Virus record (IMG/VR): IMGVR_UViG_3300006735_000025
Location: 1-64,000 of that record
DNA from: a virus
Length of the DNA stretch: 64,000 nt
Direction: 5' to 3' (one strand)
The stretch's first letter is position 1, and the number at the start of each line of letters is the position of its first letter. The translations under genes were made by a program, and so were the position numbers. The notes under the pieces were generated by a model that saw only the letters and a list, made by a program, of their open reading frames with translations, had not been told where the DNA came from and searched no databases. Shown here piece by piece: positions 27,946-37,234 of this stretch.

Positions 27946-28919
27946 TATGGGTTTATATATTCATAAAAACTTATTGCTTGACCTCCCGGTCCAGCACCGA
28001 CTTGTGGGCCTATACCGTTATTAGCAGAATATAGTGTGGTATCAAATTCGTTAAATACGTATGTAAAATCTATTGGGTCAAATATTAACTGGTAATAAAA
28101 ATAATCTGGAGCACTTAAATCATAAGTGTTAGCTGGTTGTATTTTATTAATAAATTTATGCACTTTACCTGTTTCAGCGTTAAAAAACTTACATGTCATG
28201 TAAAAAACATTATATTTTACTAAATCTCTATCTTTTAACCATTGTATAAAATAATTTTCAGTTCTTCTACCTACAGCAGCAAATTCAAATAAAGAACCTT
28301 CTAATTTTTCATAATAATAAGGACCTAATCCTAAACCACCTGTAGTTAAATCCTCTATTTGAGCTTCCCTAAAAGCATTAGGGTCGTAATTTGGATTTAC
28401 ATCTCCGTTTGGTAGTGTAGGTGAATTGTCTATCTCCGCTAAACAACCTAAGTTTTGTGGTGGACCTGGACATGGAAAATCAGCAAAATTCATACCATTA
28501 TTAGCTGGATTAACAATTGAAAAGTATAATCTTTGTTGTTGTGGGTTTGGTGTATCATAAAAATCAAATTTAAAAAAACTTCTAGTGTAGTTTGATTTCC
28601 TTCTATTAACGTCCATATGTGATATGCCCACAGCAGCATAATCTGGAACATAATCAGCAAAACTACCTGTTGGTATGTTATTAGGTGTTATTTGGAATCC
28701 CATTTGGTAATATATCCTATTATTTGGGTCATCGGTTATTGGTCTATATCTTGTGGTTTCAAAATCTTGTATTATATTAATATTATCTTGCATTTCTGAC
28801 CTTTCATATAGAGAAACTAATTGTTCTCTACCTAAAGATTCATCAAAATCATTAGAAATAGGTATTGTTATTTTTTTATCCCTATCTTTTTGTAATATTT
28901 TAATTCTATTCACAGTCAT
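27945..28919 (-). CDS. Structural protein of unknown function (baseplate/tail block)
   Basis: A 324-residue protein with no motif I recognise. It begins with a charged stretch (VNRIKILQKDRDKKITIPIS) and continues as a globular, aromatic-rich protein (YFYYQLIFDPIDFTYVFNEF). No signal peptide or membrane segment is visible. Its ATG lies inside the end of the 574-residue gene (14-base overlap) and its stop shares a base with the ATG of the 1018-residue adhesin. Both overlaps imply translational coupling, and the three proteins are probably made in fixed proportion. A baseplate-periphery or adhesin-attachment role is the natural guess from context. Confidence 0.55.
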   Translation of the reverse strand: MTVNRIKILQKDRDKKITIPISNDFDESLGREQLVSLYERSEMQDNINIIQDFETTRYRPITDDPNNRIYYQMGFQITPNNIPTGSFADYVPDYAAVGISHMDVNRRKSNYTRSFFKFDFYDTPNPQQQRLYFSIVNPANNGMNFADFPCPGPPQNLGCLAEIDNSPTLPNGDVNPNYDPNAFREAQIEDLTTGGLGLGPYYYEKLEGSLFEFAAVGRRTENYFIQWLKDRDLVKYNVFYMTCKFFNAETGKVHKFINKIQPANTYDLSAPDYFYYQLIFDPIDFTYVFNEFDTTLYSANNGIGPQVGAGPGGQAISFYEYINP

Positions 28920-30630
28920 CTAGTGTTGGTAATGTTATAAATGGTAATTCAGTATAATCTTTATCTATTATTATAGGTTTAATATTAAATAGTACATTAG
29001 TATGTGGGTAGTGAGCTCCATTAACAAATGGGTAGTCTACACCGTTGGTTTCCGACTCATAAAACCCAATAGGTAATATTTCTCGCCACCTAAAAAGACC
29101 TTCGTACATAGAAAATGTTGAGTATTCTGAAACGTATTCGTAATTTTTATGAACATTTATAGCCTCTGATTGTTTTCTTATTGGTACCCTATGGTGTGGT
29201 TGGTAGTAGTATCCTCCTTTTATTTCTTCACCTGGACCACCATCTCTATCATAAAAAGAAAACCCATCTGTGTCTACACTATTAAAAGTTAATTTATGAT
29301 AAGCTTCTGACAATACTCTTTCTTTCAATTCCCACTCATTATACTCAACAAAAGCACCAGCAAATGTATCACCACTCTGTGGTAAATTCCAAGGTGTTGT
29401 TAAATTAGCTTCTATATTATTATTAGGGTAAGGGTCCACAACACCATTTGGTACAAAATTCCAATCCCAACCAATACCTACAGGGGAACCTTCCTTACTT
29501 TTCCACAATCTTGTTTCATTAACAACAAAAACACTAACATATAAATCCATTAAAGGTCTTCCTAGATTGTCAGAATAGTCACTAATATCTAAATCGTTAT
29601 TAAAATTCCATAAAAAAGAAGGGTATTCTTCTTTTACAACAACATGCCCTACACCATTAGGTGGTGATTTAACAGCTGGGAAATTTTTTTGTTTTCTAGA
29701 GTGTATTCCCAACTCAAAACCTGTTTTATCTAGGTTGTAATCTTTTGGTTTAGTTAATATTTCATGTGAATGTACATAGTATTGGGATAGGGTTTCTTCT
29801 ATGTTTTCTGGGTCTATTAACCTTTTAAATACACCCATATCAAAATCTGTAATTGTTACACTACTATCTTGTAACAAAATGTTAAATATCTTTTTTTCAC
29901 TATCTAAACTACCATCACCAAAAGAAAATACTGGTAATGTTGTTGTATTATTTAAAGTATTAATAATATTAGTTGGTCCTATTGGTTGTATGTTTACGTT
30001 TGATTGTAGTACTATATGTTCTGTTTCTAATAATCCATGTTCTACAGCACATATAAATTGTACTGCTTTTTTACCTTGTATTTCAACATTTTTACAATAA
30101 AAAGGTATTCCATCACCAGATGTGTATTCGATACCAATATAATTAGAAGGGGTAAATATTCTATACTCCATAGGGTAATTATCTATTGAGCTTTTAATAT
30201 AAGATTCGTATATAACCCAATTATTTTGGTACGCGTTAATTTCAACATAATTGTGAGCCGAAGTTAAAGCTGTGGAAGGAATAAAACTAAAAAATTGATT
30301 TGCTGGGTACCCACAAGCAACCGTATCAGCTGATGTAGATGGTACTGGGTCATAATACAACCCTACACCTATAAATGGACCTAAGTCGTAACTGCACCCA
30401 CTAATTATATTTTGTGTTATAGGATTTATTTTACCGTATAGTCTATATGTCGTACTTTCTTCCCTTTCTCTAAAATACTGGTCTTCTAAATTTAACACTA
30501 GGTTTCTATTTCCTTGTATTAAAGTTTTATTAGAAGACTCTAAAGTATATGGCACCCTTAGGTTATTATCTTGTGCACCTACGTATCTTTGTGAACCCCT
30601 AACTATTCTTAAAATTTCATTATTTCTCAT
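28906..30630 (-). CDS. Structural protein of unknown function (baseplate/tail block)
   Basis: A 574-residue protein rich in aromatic residues and Asn, with no recognisable catalytic motif, signal peptide or membrane helix. The N-terminus (RNNEILRIVRGSQRYVGAQ) is basic. The middle contains SFLWNFNNDLDISDYSDN and a long beta-rich part. The ATG directly follows the stop of the 1175-residue gene with no spacer, and the end overlaps the next gene by 14 bases. It is therefore an integral member of the block that starts at 34158. It may be a baseplate or fibre-attachment protein; no family name can be supported. Confidence 0.55.
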   Translation of the reverse strand: MRNNEILRIVRGSQRYVGAQDNNLRVPYTLESSNKTLIQGNRNLVLNLEDQYFREREESTTYRLYGKINPITQNIISGCSYDLGPFIGVGLYYDPVPSTSADTVACGYPANQFFSFIPSTALTSAHNYVEINAYQNNWVIYESYIKSSIDNYPMEYRIFTPSNYIGIEYTSGDGIPFYCKNVEIQGKKAVQFICAVEHGLLETEHIVLQSNVNIQPIGPTNIINTLNNTTTLPVFSFGDGSLDSEKKIFNILLQDSSVTITDFDMGVFKRLIDPENIEETLSQYYVHSHEILTKPKDYNLDKTGFELGIHSRKQKNFPAVKSPPNGVGHVVVKEEYPSFLWNFNNDLDISDYSDNLGRPLMDLYVSVFVVNETRLWKSKEGSPVGIGWDWNFVPNGVVDPYPNNNIEANLTTPWNLPQSGDTFAGAFVEYNEWELKERVLSEAYHKLTFNSVDTDGFSFYDRDGGPGEEIKGGYYYQPHHRVPIRKQSEAINVHKNYEYVSEYSTFSMYEGLFRWREILPIGFYESETNGVDYPFVNGAHYPHTNVLFNIKPIIIDKDYTELPFITLPTLDDCE

Positions 30631-33600
30631 CTATAAATAAATTTCATCATCATTTTGTAATGGTATATACTTTTTAGCGTATAAATCATAAGAAGTACCA
30701 CCGGGTTTTAATCCAAAATAAAAATGATAACCAGTACCTAAAGCCACTTGAGTTGTACTTTGGTCTGAAGTTATTGGTGTGGTTGGGAAACCCCATGAAC
30801 TTCTATTTTGGAAATCTCCGCTAACTATTTCACCATCTAATGTCATAAAATCACCGAACTCCCACCTGTTAATACCACCATAACCTGGACCTTGTTTATC
30901 CCATTTATAAAATGGTACTACTTGTGAAGTGTTAGATAAAAAGATATTTAAACAATCTCTAATTTCTTGACCAGACTGATTACTTGTTGTCGCTGTTGTT
31001 AAACCTACAGTTAATTGTACAGAATCATTTTGACTTACCCAAGGAATTGTAACCGACCTATCTTCCCAATAATTTTGTCCTTCTGGTAAGAAAGCCGCTG
31101 ACCATTGTGCTGAACCATATGAGTGGAAACTATTGGCCCAAATTGCGGTTTGCCACATAGTTTGTGGACCTCCCTGATTAGGTGTTGCTGAACCTGGTGG
31201 AGCATAATCCCAGTTTAAATTATCCGCTGTCCAAAATATAGTACCTGGAGGTATGTTTGGGTTTGCGTTTGGAAAACCTTGGTTATCTGGGTCATATGGT
31301 GTTGTAACATCAGCACCAAATAAGTAAATACTCCTATCGTCTGGAGATTCATACTCTACAGTACCAACCTCGTTAAATTGGGATAGTATGGATGCCATAC
31401 CACCATTAAGTTCTCTTCTTCTACCGTCACCAGCAAACCAACCTGAACTTTCACTCCTCCTAAATGGTGTTCTTAAGTTTATAAGGTTCCACAACCCAAA
31501 ATTAGCATCTACAATACCGTTTATAGCGTCAAACATAAAATCACCTGGTGGTGTAAATGATGTTACACCCAAATCGTTAGCTATTGAACAACCTTCAGCC
31601 ATACCACCGGTTTCTGCACATATCTCGTCAATATTTTCAATTAGTGGACCTAAATCCATTATAGTCGTAGGTGCTAATATGTTGGCTTCGTTAGCTCCTG
31701 CTGCTGGAGTAACACTAGTAATATCCCTTATTATTGATAATACACCCACTGGACTTAGTAAATTCCAAGCGTTAAATGAATGTGCGTCGTATGCTGCTGC
31801 CCCTTGAAATGCTCCGGTATTAGTGATTGGGTTGTATTCGTAAGGTGTGCACCTATAATAAAACTGTCTTGAGTCTGGGTGAAACACTATTAGGTCGTTA
31901 CACATTTTTACTTTGAATCCAGTACTTGAGTCACTATCAGGTTTTATTTTACCTTTGAATTGGAAGGCGTATAGGAATCCTGTGACCCAGTTATTACTAA
32001 AAAAGTAATTCATTAATCCATCACACATAGACCTAAATAAGTTTTCTCTTTTTCTCCAATCAGCAATTGCAGAAACAGGACCTGGGTCGCCAGCAATTAA
32101 ATCACCTAGTGCACTTAAAATATTATCCCAAGCTATATTATAACAACCATCTTCTAAACCAACACCCGGTTGAGTTGGTCCTTGACAATCTATGTAATCT
32201 TCATTCCCACCACCATCTGGGTCGTCATCACAATTACCATCACAACCTGGTATACAACCACCACCTCCTGCGGTAGAAAAACAACCACATTTTTCACATT
32301 CTGGGTATTTAGTGACTCTTAGATGTAAACACCCAAATATACTACTACAACTAAAGGCTGATTGGAATGACACTTTAGTACATATACAATCAGTACACAA
32401 ACAATATGAAGATACAGAACTTCCCCACTTTAAACTATAAACAACTCTACATATTACACACATAAATCCGTTTATAATACCCATAATTACACCTATAATG
32501 GCACCAATTATATCAATAACGGTACATACAAATACCATAAGAAAATATAATGCGGTATATATACCTTGTAAAAATCTAGTAATAAACTGATTCATTACTA
32601 TCGCAAAATTTACATTTTTGTTTGCTGTGTTTACCGGAAATTTAACAGCTTGACCACCACAATCATCTTCTTCTCTAGGTACTATTTCTTTTACACCTAT
32701 AAAAGAATCTTTAGGTCTAGCTTTCCATTTGTTATGGAATTGAGAAACAGCATAAGCCCTACCATAGTTAAACTCATAAAATACATCCTTACAGGCAATA
32801 ATTTCACCCATATTAATAGAAGCTTCAGCATACTTAAAATAATCTATACCAAAGTAATAAGTTGCTTTTGCAATATTTTTTATGTTTGATATAAAGGTAC
32901 CACCACCTGGTACAGGTATATTAAAGTCTACCGATAAATTGGTGTAATATTCTTTTATTTGAGGCACTAAAAATGCCGCTCTTTTTCTTTGTCTTGCACT
33001 ACCTGTGGTTTGTAGTGGTTTTATTCTAAACCTATATTTTCCTTTTGTTGGTATTCCCACTGTTGGGTCTGGGGATATTTCTCTTTCACCAAATTCGTTT
33101 GTTATAACATAATCTAGATTCATAGGTACATTAATTAAAAACGCACCATTATCATCTATTGTAAACCCACCATTAATATCAAATCTTTCTAAAACTGGTA
33201 TTTCCTCGATTACACCAGGATTTTGGGTAAATCCTGTTGGTCTAGCTTCCATTTTCCAAAAAGGTGTAAACCTTACTGACTCTATTGTTCCAGCTTGTGG
33301 TGTTAAACTACACAACTCACCCATTTGTCTTCTAGGTTTACAATTTTTGTTTACTGAATTTTTTTCTGTGTCGGAAGCTAAAGACCCCATAAATGGTGAG
33401 GTAGGTTTTATTTCTATAGCTCCAGCTTCTCTTAAATCAAAATCTGCTCTAGTAATCGATGCTCCACAACCTGATTCGTCATCACCCCATAATGGTCTAA
33501 CATCTATAGATTTGGACATCATTATAATTTGTGGTAACGAATCTAAATTAGAACCTGTTTTAAATGAAGCTCCATTAAAATCACTTTCTGAAAATCCCTG

Positions 33601-34158
33601 TAATTTAAAATCTTCAGGTACCATAGAAAAACAACCAATATCTGATAAATCTACATTCATGATTAATGATTGTTCACCTAATGGTGCTCCATAAATCATA
33701 AAATCACCAGCATCATTAGTTTTAGCTGTGTATTTATAATATTTTTTATAAACATAACTAACGGTTGGTGTTAAAAGAATTTCATCTACATCTGGAAAAC
33801 TACCCGTTGGTAGGTGTCCTGTATAACTTGGTGAGGTAGGTAATAAATTATATCTATAACCAGCTTCATTTCTAGAATTTTGTGTTTTATAGGGGTAAAG
33901 TGCTTTTACTTTTGGGTTTTGTTCGTCAGTCTCATCTAGTGGTATAAAAATAGATATTTTAGCATTTGGTAATCCGAAACCACCATTTATTATAACTCTA
34001 CCACAAACAACACCGAACTCTGAACAGTCTTTTGGGTATACATCAGTTTGGTGTAAATTTAAACTTAAAATTTCTAATAAATCAAAATCTTGGTTTAGGT
34101 CAAAGGTTACTTCTTTGTCAACACCTATTTCAGTTCTTATTCTTAATTTTTTTAGCAT
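30631..34158 (-). CDS. Large tail protein with hydrophobic membrane-like segment and Cys cluster
   Basis: A 1175-residue protein with three unusual parts. Near the N-terminus, GVVCGRVIINGGFGLPNAKI followed later by AKTNDAGDFMIYGAPLGEQ resembles a carboxypeptidase-regulatory-like (CarboxypepD_reg) beta fold, common in Bacteroidota outer-membrane proteins. Residues about 534-573 form a long hydrophobic stretch (YFLMVFVCTVIDIIGAIIGV continuing into IMGIINGFMCVICRVV), enough for one or two membrane spans. A cysteine cluster follows immediately (CLCTDCICTK, CSSIFGCLHL, ECEKCGCF, CIPGCDGNC). The remainder is beta-rich. Membrane-like segments are rare in tail proteins, and this one could enter the host envelope during infection. 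The gene opens the tail block: the 73-base gap upstream contains the A-x-TATTTAT motif 16 bases before the ATG. Confidence 0.58.
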   Translation of the reverse strand: MLKKLRIRTEIGVDKEVTFDLNQDFDLLEILSLNLHQTDVYPKDCSEFGVVCGRVIINGGFGLPNAKISIFIPLDETDEQNPKVKALYPYKTQNSRNEAGYRYNLLPTSPSYTGHLPTGSFPDVDEILLTPTVSYVYKKYYKYTAKTNDAGDFMIYGAPLGEQSLIMNVDLSDIGCFSMVPEDFKLQGFSESDFNGASFKTGSNLDSLPQIIMMSKSIDVRPLWGDDESGCGASITRADFDLREAGAIEIKPTSPFMGSLASDTEKNSVNKNCKPRRQMGELCSLTPQAGTIESVRFTPFWKMEARPTGFTQNPGVIEEIPVLERFDINGGFTIDDNGAFLINVPMNLDYVITNEFGEREISPDPTVGIPTKGKYRFRIKPLQTTGSARQRKRAAFLVPQIKEYYTNLSVDFNIPVPGGGTFISNIKNIAKATYYFGIDYFKYAEASINMGEIIACKDVFYEFNYGRAYAVSQFHNKWKARPKDSFIGVKEIVPREEDDCGGQAVKFPVNTANKNVNFAIVMNQFITRFLQGIYTALYFLMVFVCTVIDIIGAIIGVIMGIINGFMCVICRVVYSLKWGSSVSSYCLCTDCICTKVSFQSAFSCSSIFGCLHLRVTKYPECEKCGCFSTAGGGGCIPGCDGNCDDDPDGGGNEDYIDCQGPTQPGVGLEDGCYNIAWDNILSALGDLIAGDPGPVSAIADWRKRENLFRSMCDGLMNYFFSNNWVTGFLYAFQFKGKIKPDSDSSTGFKVKMCNDLIVFHPDSRQFYYRCTPYEYNPITNTGAFQGAAAYDAHSFNAWNLLSPVGVLSIIRDITSVTPAAGANEANILAPTTIMDLGPLIENIDEICAETGGMAEGCSIANDLGVTSFTPPGDFMFDAINGIVDANFGLWNLINLRTPFRRSESSGWFAGDGRRRELNGGMASILSQFNEVGTVEYESPDDRSIYLFGADVTTPYDPDNQGFPNANPNIPPGTIFWTADNLNWDYAPPGSATPNQGGPQTMWQTAIWANSFHSYGSAQWSAAFLPEGQNYWEDRSVTIPWVSQNDSVQLTVGLTTATTSNQSGQEIRDCLNIFLSNTSQVVPFYKWDKQGPGYGGINRWEFGDFMTLDGEIVSGDFQNRSSWGFPTTPITSDQSTTQVALGTGYHFYFGLKPGGTSYDLYAKKYIPLQNDDEIYL

Positions 34159-34174
34159 TAGATGAGTTTATATG

Positions 34175-34181
34175 ATAAATA
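34175..34181 (-). promoter_or_regulatory. A-x-TATTTAT motif upstream of the 1175-residue tail gene
   Basis: On the coding strand the gap reads AGTATTTATCATATAAAC, with the motif 16 bases before the ATG at 34158. It is the only regulatory-looking element in the 73-base gap that precedes the roughly 24-kb tail block. Confidence 0.3.
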
Positions 34182-34231
34182 CTTCTTATTGTAAAATCAA
34201 AAATACACTTTCAAACAAATTATGTAAATAA

Positions 34232-36088
34232 TTAGGAGAAGTTTGGTCTATCTATTTGTTTTACTCTAACACGTATATCAACATCTGGATATCTAATTTG
34301 TGGCATTTCGTCAGGTAAAAAGAATAATGTTTGGTCTACTAGATTTATTCTATTATTATTTGGGTTTGTTGATGATATAGCCATATATGGTTGTGAAGTT
34401 TGTGAATCAGAGTAAGTACCCCCAAACTCATTTAAAACTCTAATGTCTATAACATTTAAAACACCTGGTTGTTCAGATACTTTACCGTATAATTGACTTA
34501 AACTAATAGTTTCACCTAACTCATTCGAGTCTATGTTAAAGAAATCTTTAACTGTACTAATAACATTACCTACAACTTGACTTTGATTTACATCATTTGT
34601 TATAACAACATCCACATCTAAACTAATATCAATAACTTTTGCCGATGTAACTTCTATATAATCATTTAACATCCTATAATTAGAAAGGTATTCAGCTATA
34701 TTATTTTTAAGTGAGGAACTTACGTTTGATGTTAATGAACCTTCTGGTGAATAAGATAGTAGACTAACTTTTACTTTATTTTCTACTTCTGTAACACCAA
34801 CTTTTGCTGCAGCTCCAAAATGAGCCGGCATAGTCCTAATTCTAGCTACATAATCATTTATAGTTACAGCTCTATTCTGTGCTGCAAAATTAAAAGTTAC
34901 GTAATTTCTAACTTCTTCAGTCGACATTTGGTCATCACCACCTATTGCTGATGTTACATTAGTAACTTGTAAACTATTGGATACGCTACTGTTTATTAAA
35001 GACACTGGACCGGATACAACAAAATCTATAACACCTAAAGAATTTATAGCTCCAGCACCTAAATTTGAAGCTTTACCACCACCGACTCTATATTGTATAA
35101 AAAGTGTAGTATTTCCTTTAACAGCTGAACCTAAAGAAATATTATTCATAAATTTATTTAGGTTAACATTAACACCATACTTTGAAAATTCGTCTAATAG
35201 GTTTTGTGACCTGTTATTACCACTACCAAACGTTAAAAAAAAGAAACCTTCAGGTGTAAATTCACTAACAAATCTTGTATCGGTACTAATATATTTTCCA
35301 ACCTTCATACCTGGTTCGTCAGCGGGAGTACTAGGGTCTATTTCAAAAATTTCAGATTCAGCTAACGCTTGTACTTCATACCATTTATTGTCATTAGCTG
35401 TTATAAACTCTAGTGATGAAGGTAATGTTGTATAACCTAAACCTTCTTTTTGTATTACGGATGTAACCCCTAATACGTTTCTTTCTGGTAAAAATAATTT
35501 AAAGAATGGCTTACTGTCTATATCTGTTATTTCTTTTTTAAATATTTTAGTGACTCCGTTTACTACAACTTCTCTTTTAGTTATTGTGTAATTTTGTATA
35601 ACACCATTAGCGTTTAAATTAGGAATTTTTGTCCTGTTTACAACACCTTCAACATTATAGGGTGAAGAAAAATCACAATCATTTGATAGTTCAAATACTT
35701 GACCACCACCTCTTACTTGAGCCCCTCTTCTTAAAAAACCTAAATAACGAGCATCTTCTTTATCCCCTCTAGCTGGTACTACTATTGAGAAGTCACATAA
35801 AGTTATAGATGGTCTATTTCCTGGTATTTTTAAACCGTAAGTTCTAGCTATATTAAAAATAGAACTTCTTTCTTGTGCAAAATTTAATACTGTTTCCTGT
35901 AAACTTCTATCAATATTAAAATGTAAGTTATCAGCTACTGCCGCATTTAAATCTAAAAAAACTGAATATATTGACGAATCGTTAGCGTTTTTAATTAGGT
36001 CTGGATAGTATATATTAGTTAATCTTAGTAGTTCATTTCTTAAACCTAGAAAATCTCTTTCTGTGTAAGCTATTTTTTTCTCTGCCAT
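34232..36088 (-). CDS. Baseplate wedge protein, T4 gp6-like / Baseplate J-like
   Basis: A 618-residue protein matching T4 gp6 in size (660) and layout. The N-terminus, YTERDFLGLRNELLRLTNIY followed by YPDLIKNANDSSIYSVFLDL and DNLHFNIDRSLQE, is the characteristic opening of gp6/J-type wedge proteins. The centre has the conserved segment GGDDQMSTEEVRNYVTFNFA followed by AVTINDYVARIRTMP, typical of Baseplate_J proteins. The C-terminal part (VIDIRVLNEFGG) completes the family pattern. These proteins form the ring of wedges that joins the tail hub to the fibres and rearranges when the sheath contracts. The ATG lies 1 base after the gp25-like stop, the usual neighbour of gp6 in contractile tails. 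The wedge role is well supported. Confidence 0.82.
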   Translation of the reverse strand: MAEKKIAYTERDFLGLRNELLRLTNIYYPDLIKNANDSSIYSVFLDLNAAVADNLHFNIDRSLQETVLNFAQERSSIFNIARTYGLKIPGNRPSITLCDFSIVVPARGDKEDARYLGFLRRGAQVRGGGQVFELSNDCDFSSPYNVEGVVNRTKIPNLNANGVIQNYTITKREVVVNGVTKIFKKEITDIDSKPFFKLFLPERNVLGVTSVIQKEGLGYTTLPSSLEFITANDNKWYEVQALAESEIFEIDPSTPADEPGMKVGKYISTDTRFVSEFTPEGFFFLTFGSGNNRSQNLLDEFSKYGVNVNLNKFMNNISLGSAVKGNTTLFIQYRVGGGKASNLGAGAINSLGVIDFVVSGPVSLINSSVSNSLQVTNVTSAIGGDDQMSTEEVRNYVTFNFAAQNRAVTINDYVARIRTMPAHFGAAAKVGVTEVENKVKVSLLSYSPEGSLTSNVSSSLKNNIAEYLSNYRMLNDYIEVTSAKVIDISLDVDVVITNDVNQSQVVGNVISTVKDFFNIDSNELGETISLSQLYGKVSEQPGVLNVIDIRVLNEFGGTYSDSQTSQPYMAISSTNPNNNRINLVDQTLFFLPDEMPQIRYPDVDIRVRVKQIDRPNFS

Positions 36089-36089
36089 A

Positions 36090-36596
36090 TTATAAATTTA
36101 TAATAATAAAGTCTCTAGTACCAAAGACATCATCTTTTATGCTATAATCAATAAAGATTTTAGCTGTATATTCTTCCGTACCATCACCAGCAACCCTATA
36201 AATCCTATCATCTAAATCGGTATCTATTTCACTAGCTTTAGAAGCTATAGATGGGTGATTGGAATCATTAATATTTTTTTCGTTTTTCCTAACATCTTCT
36301 AAATTTTCGATTTTTATTTCATTTACTATAATATTAGGTACGTATTTTTTTATGACATCCCTAAGTTCGGAATCTATAGCTTGGAAAGTAGTACTGTCTA
36401 GTGGTTCAAAAATATATTCATATAGTCTTGTACCAAAATCTGGTAAAAAGTATCTAGAACCTTTTCTTGTTAATATAAGGTGTATTAAATCAGCTTTTGT
36501 CTCTTCCGCGACTGTGGTTGTTGTTTTTAAAAAAAATCCACTATCACTGTCTTGAAAGGGAAAAGCTATACCATATCTTTCTCTAGCTATTGTCAT
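36090..36596 (-). CDS. Baseplate wedge protein, T4 gp25 / P2 W-like
   Basis: A 168-residue protein. The segment AEETKADLIHLILTRKGSRY followed by FLPDFGTRLYEYIFEP is the signature of the gp25/W family: a helix, a conserved glycine and the P-x-F-G-x-x-L strand. In contractile tails gp25 links the baseplate hub and the first sheath ring through an EPR-type core, and sits with gp6 in the wedge. The protein is longer than T4 gp25 (132 residues) because of a charged insertion around residues 100-130 (RKNEKNINDSNHP). The ATG follows a 24-base gap in which an A-x-TATTTAT motif lies 5 bases from the start. The gp6-like gene follows after 1 base. Confidence 0.85.
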   Translation of the reverse strand: MTIARERYGIAFPFQDSDSGFFLKTTTTVAEETKADLIHLILTRKGSRYFLPDFGTRLYEYIFEPLDSTTFQAIDSELRDVIKKYVPNIIVNEIKIENLEDVRKNEKNINDSNHPSIASKASEIDTDLDDRIYRVAGDGTEEYTAKIFIDYSIKDDVFGTRDFIIINL

Positions 36597-36601
36597 ATTA
36601 A

Positions 36602-36608
36602 ATAAATA
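36602..36608 (-). promoter_or_regulatory. A-x-TATTTAT motif upstream of the gp25-like gene
   Basis: The coding strand reads AGTATTTATTTAAT directly before the ATG at 36596, leaving only 5 bases. It separates the DNA-metabolism island from the wedge genes. If it is a promoter, the message would be leaderless or nearly so. Confidence 0.28.
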
Positions 36609-36620
36609 CTATAGTTTAGA

Positions 36621-36830
36621 TTATCTATTAACTCTTTGAAACATCCCCTCTAGAATTTCTTCTATTGCTGATATTACGGCGTACTCGTCATTACCCCAGT
36701 TAGATTTATGACGTTCGATAAGTCTTTCAACAATATATTTAACATCCTTGTCTAGTAATTCCCATTTTCTATCATCTTGGGGTTGCCAATACGACTCTTC
36801 TCTTAATATTTTTTTAATCAGGTTTTTCAT
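36621..36830 (-). CDS. Small charged protein of unknown function
   Basis: With the ATG at 36830 it has 69 residues; a GTG six codons upstream is in frame but less likely. The protein is strongly charged and probably helical (LDKDVKYIVERLIERHKSNW, ISAIEEILEGMFQRV). Its first residues, MKNLIKKILREE, recall the amphipathic leaders of the proteins at 60082-63097, though the match is short. It overlaps the end of the DUF5522-like gene by 17 bases and is the last gene of the DNA-metabolism island. No function can be assigned. Confidence 0.55.
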   Translation of the reverse strand: MKNLIKKILREESYWQPQDDRKWELLDKDVKYIVERLIERHKSNWGNDEYAVISAIEEILEGMFQRVNR

Positions 36831-37053
36831 TATTAATATAAATATCACTTCTAAGTTCTTTATTTAACTTAAGGTGTGATGGCCAAAAAGGACAGTGTCT
36901 ACAACCACTACCACAACAACTACCTCTTTTTATATGATACTCCTCTGTCATTACCATAGTACCATTTTCCCAATAAAAATCTTTTGGTTGTAATTTTGGT
37001 TTTAAAAATTCTTTATAGTGTAGTTCACTAATCCAATCATCATTTCTTTTCAT
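36814..37053 (-). CDS. DUF5522-like small cysteine protein
   Basis: A 79-residue protein with the strongly conserved block MVMTEEYHIKRGSCCGSGC followed by RHCPFWP. This is the pattern of the DUF5522 family (EYH, RG-x-CC-x-x-x-CRHCPY), found mainly in Bacteroidota and in some eukaryotes; its function is unknown. The four cysteines in CCGSGCRHC probably bind a metal or an iron-sulfur centre. It overlaps both neighbours, a zinc-ribbon protein upstream and a small helical protein downstream, so the three are probably co-translated. Its location beside ribonucleotide reductase suggests redox or metal chemistry, but this is a guess. Transfer from a Bacteroidota host is likely. Confidence 0.72.
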   Translation of the reverse strand: MKRNDDWISELHYKEFLKPKLQPKDFYWENGTMVMTEEYHIKRGSCCGSGCRHCPFWPSHLKLNKELRSDIYINNEKPD

Positions 37054-37234
37054 TATCTATCTCTTTTATTTCTTCTTTGTGTCCACAGTATGGACATGTT
37101 ATTAACATAGATACCTTTTTTTCATTTTCTGGTACATTATTAGAAAACAAATGGTAGTCAGCAATTGACCACCATTTGTTACATTTACCACAATTAAAGT
37201 GATATAATATTTCTTTACTAAATTTGTGTTTCAC
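37040..37234 (-). CDS. Small zinc-ribbon protein (GTG start)
   Basis: A 64-residue protein with two CxxC knuckles, CGKC near residue 15 and CPYC near residue 47, spaced as in zinc ribbons. No early ATG exists, so the GTG at 37234 is the likely start. It lies inside the end of the reductase gene (17-base overlap), implying coupled translation. Such small ribbons are frequent in phages and may bind nucleic acid or a protein partner. The overlap chain nrdJ, ribbon, DUF5522, small helical protein suggests a common expression unit. Its function is not known. Confidence 0.65.
   Translation of the reverse strand: MKHKFSKEILYHFNCGKCNKWWSIADYHLFSNNVPENEKKVSMLITCPYCGHKEEIKEIDNEKK

Noticed and set aside
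31388-31807. 139-residue + strand open frame inside the 1175-residue tail gene
   Set aside because: Antisense shadow without recognisable domain or ribosome-binding context.
32067-32276. His/Asn/Leu-rich 69-residue + strand frame
   Set aside because: It is the complement of the Asp/Gly/Cys-rich segment of the 1175-residue protein; the odd composition is a by-product.
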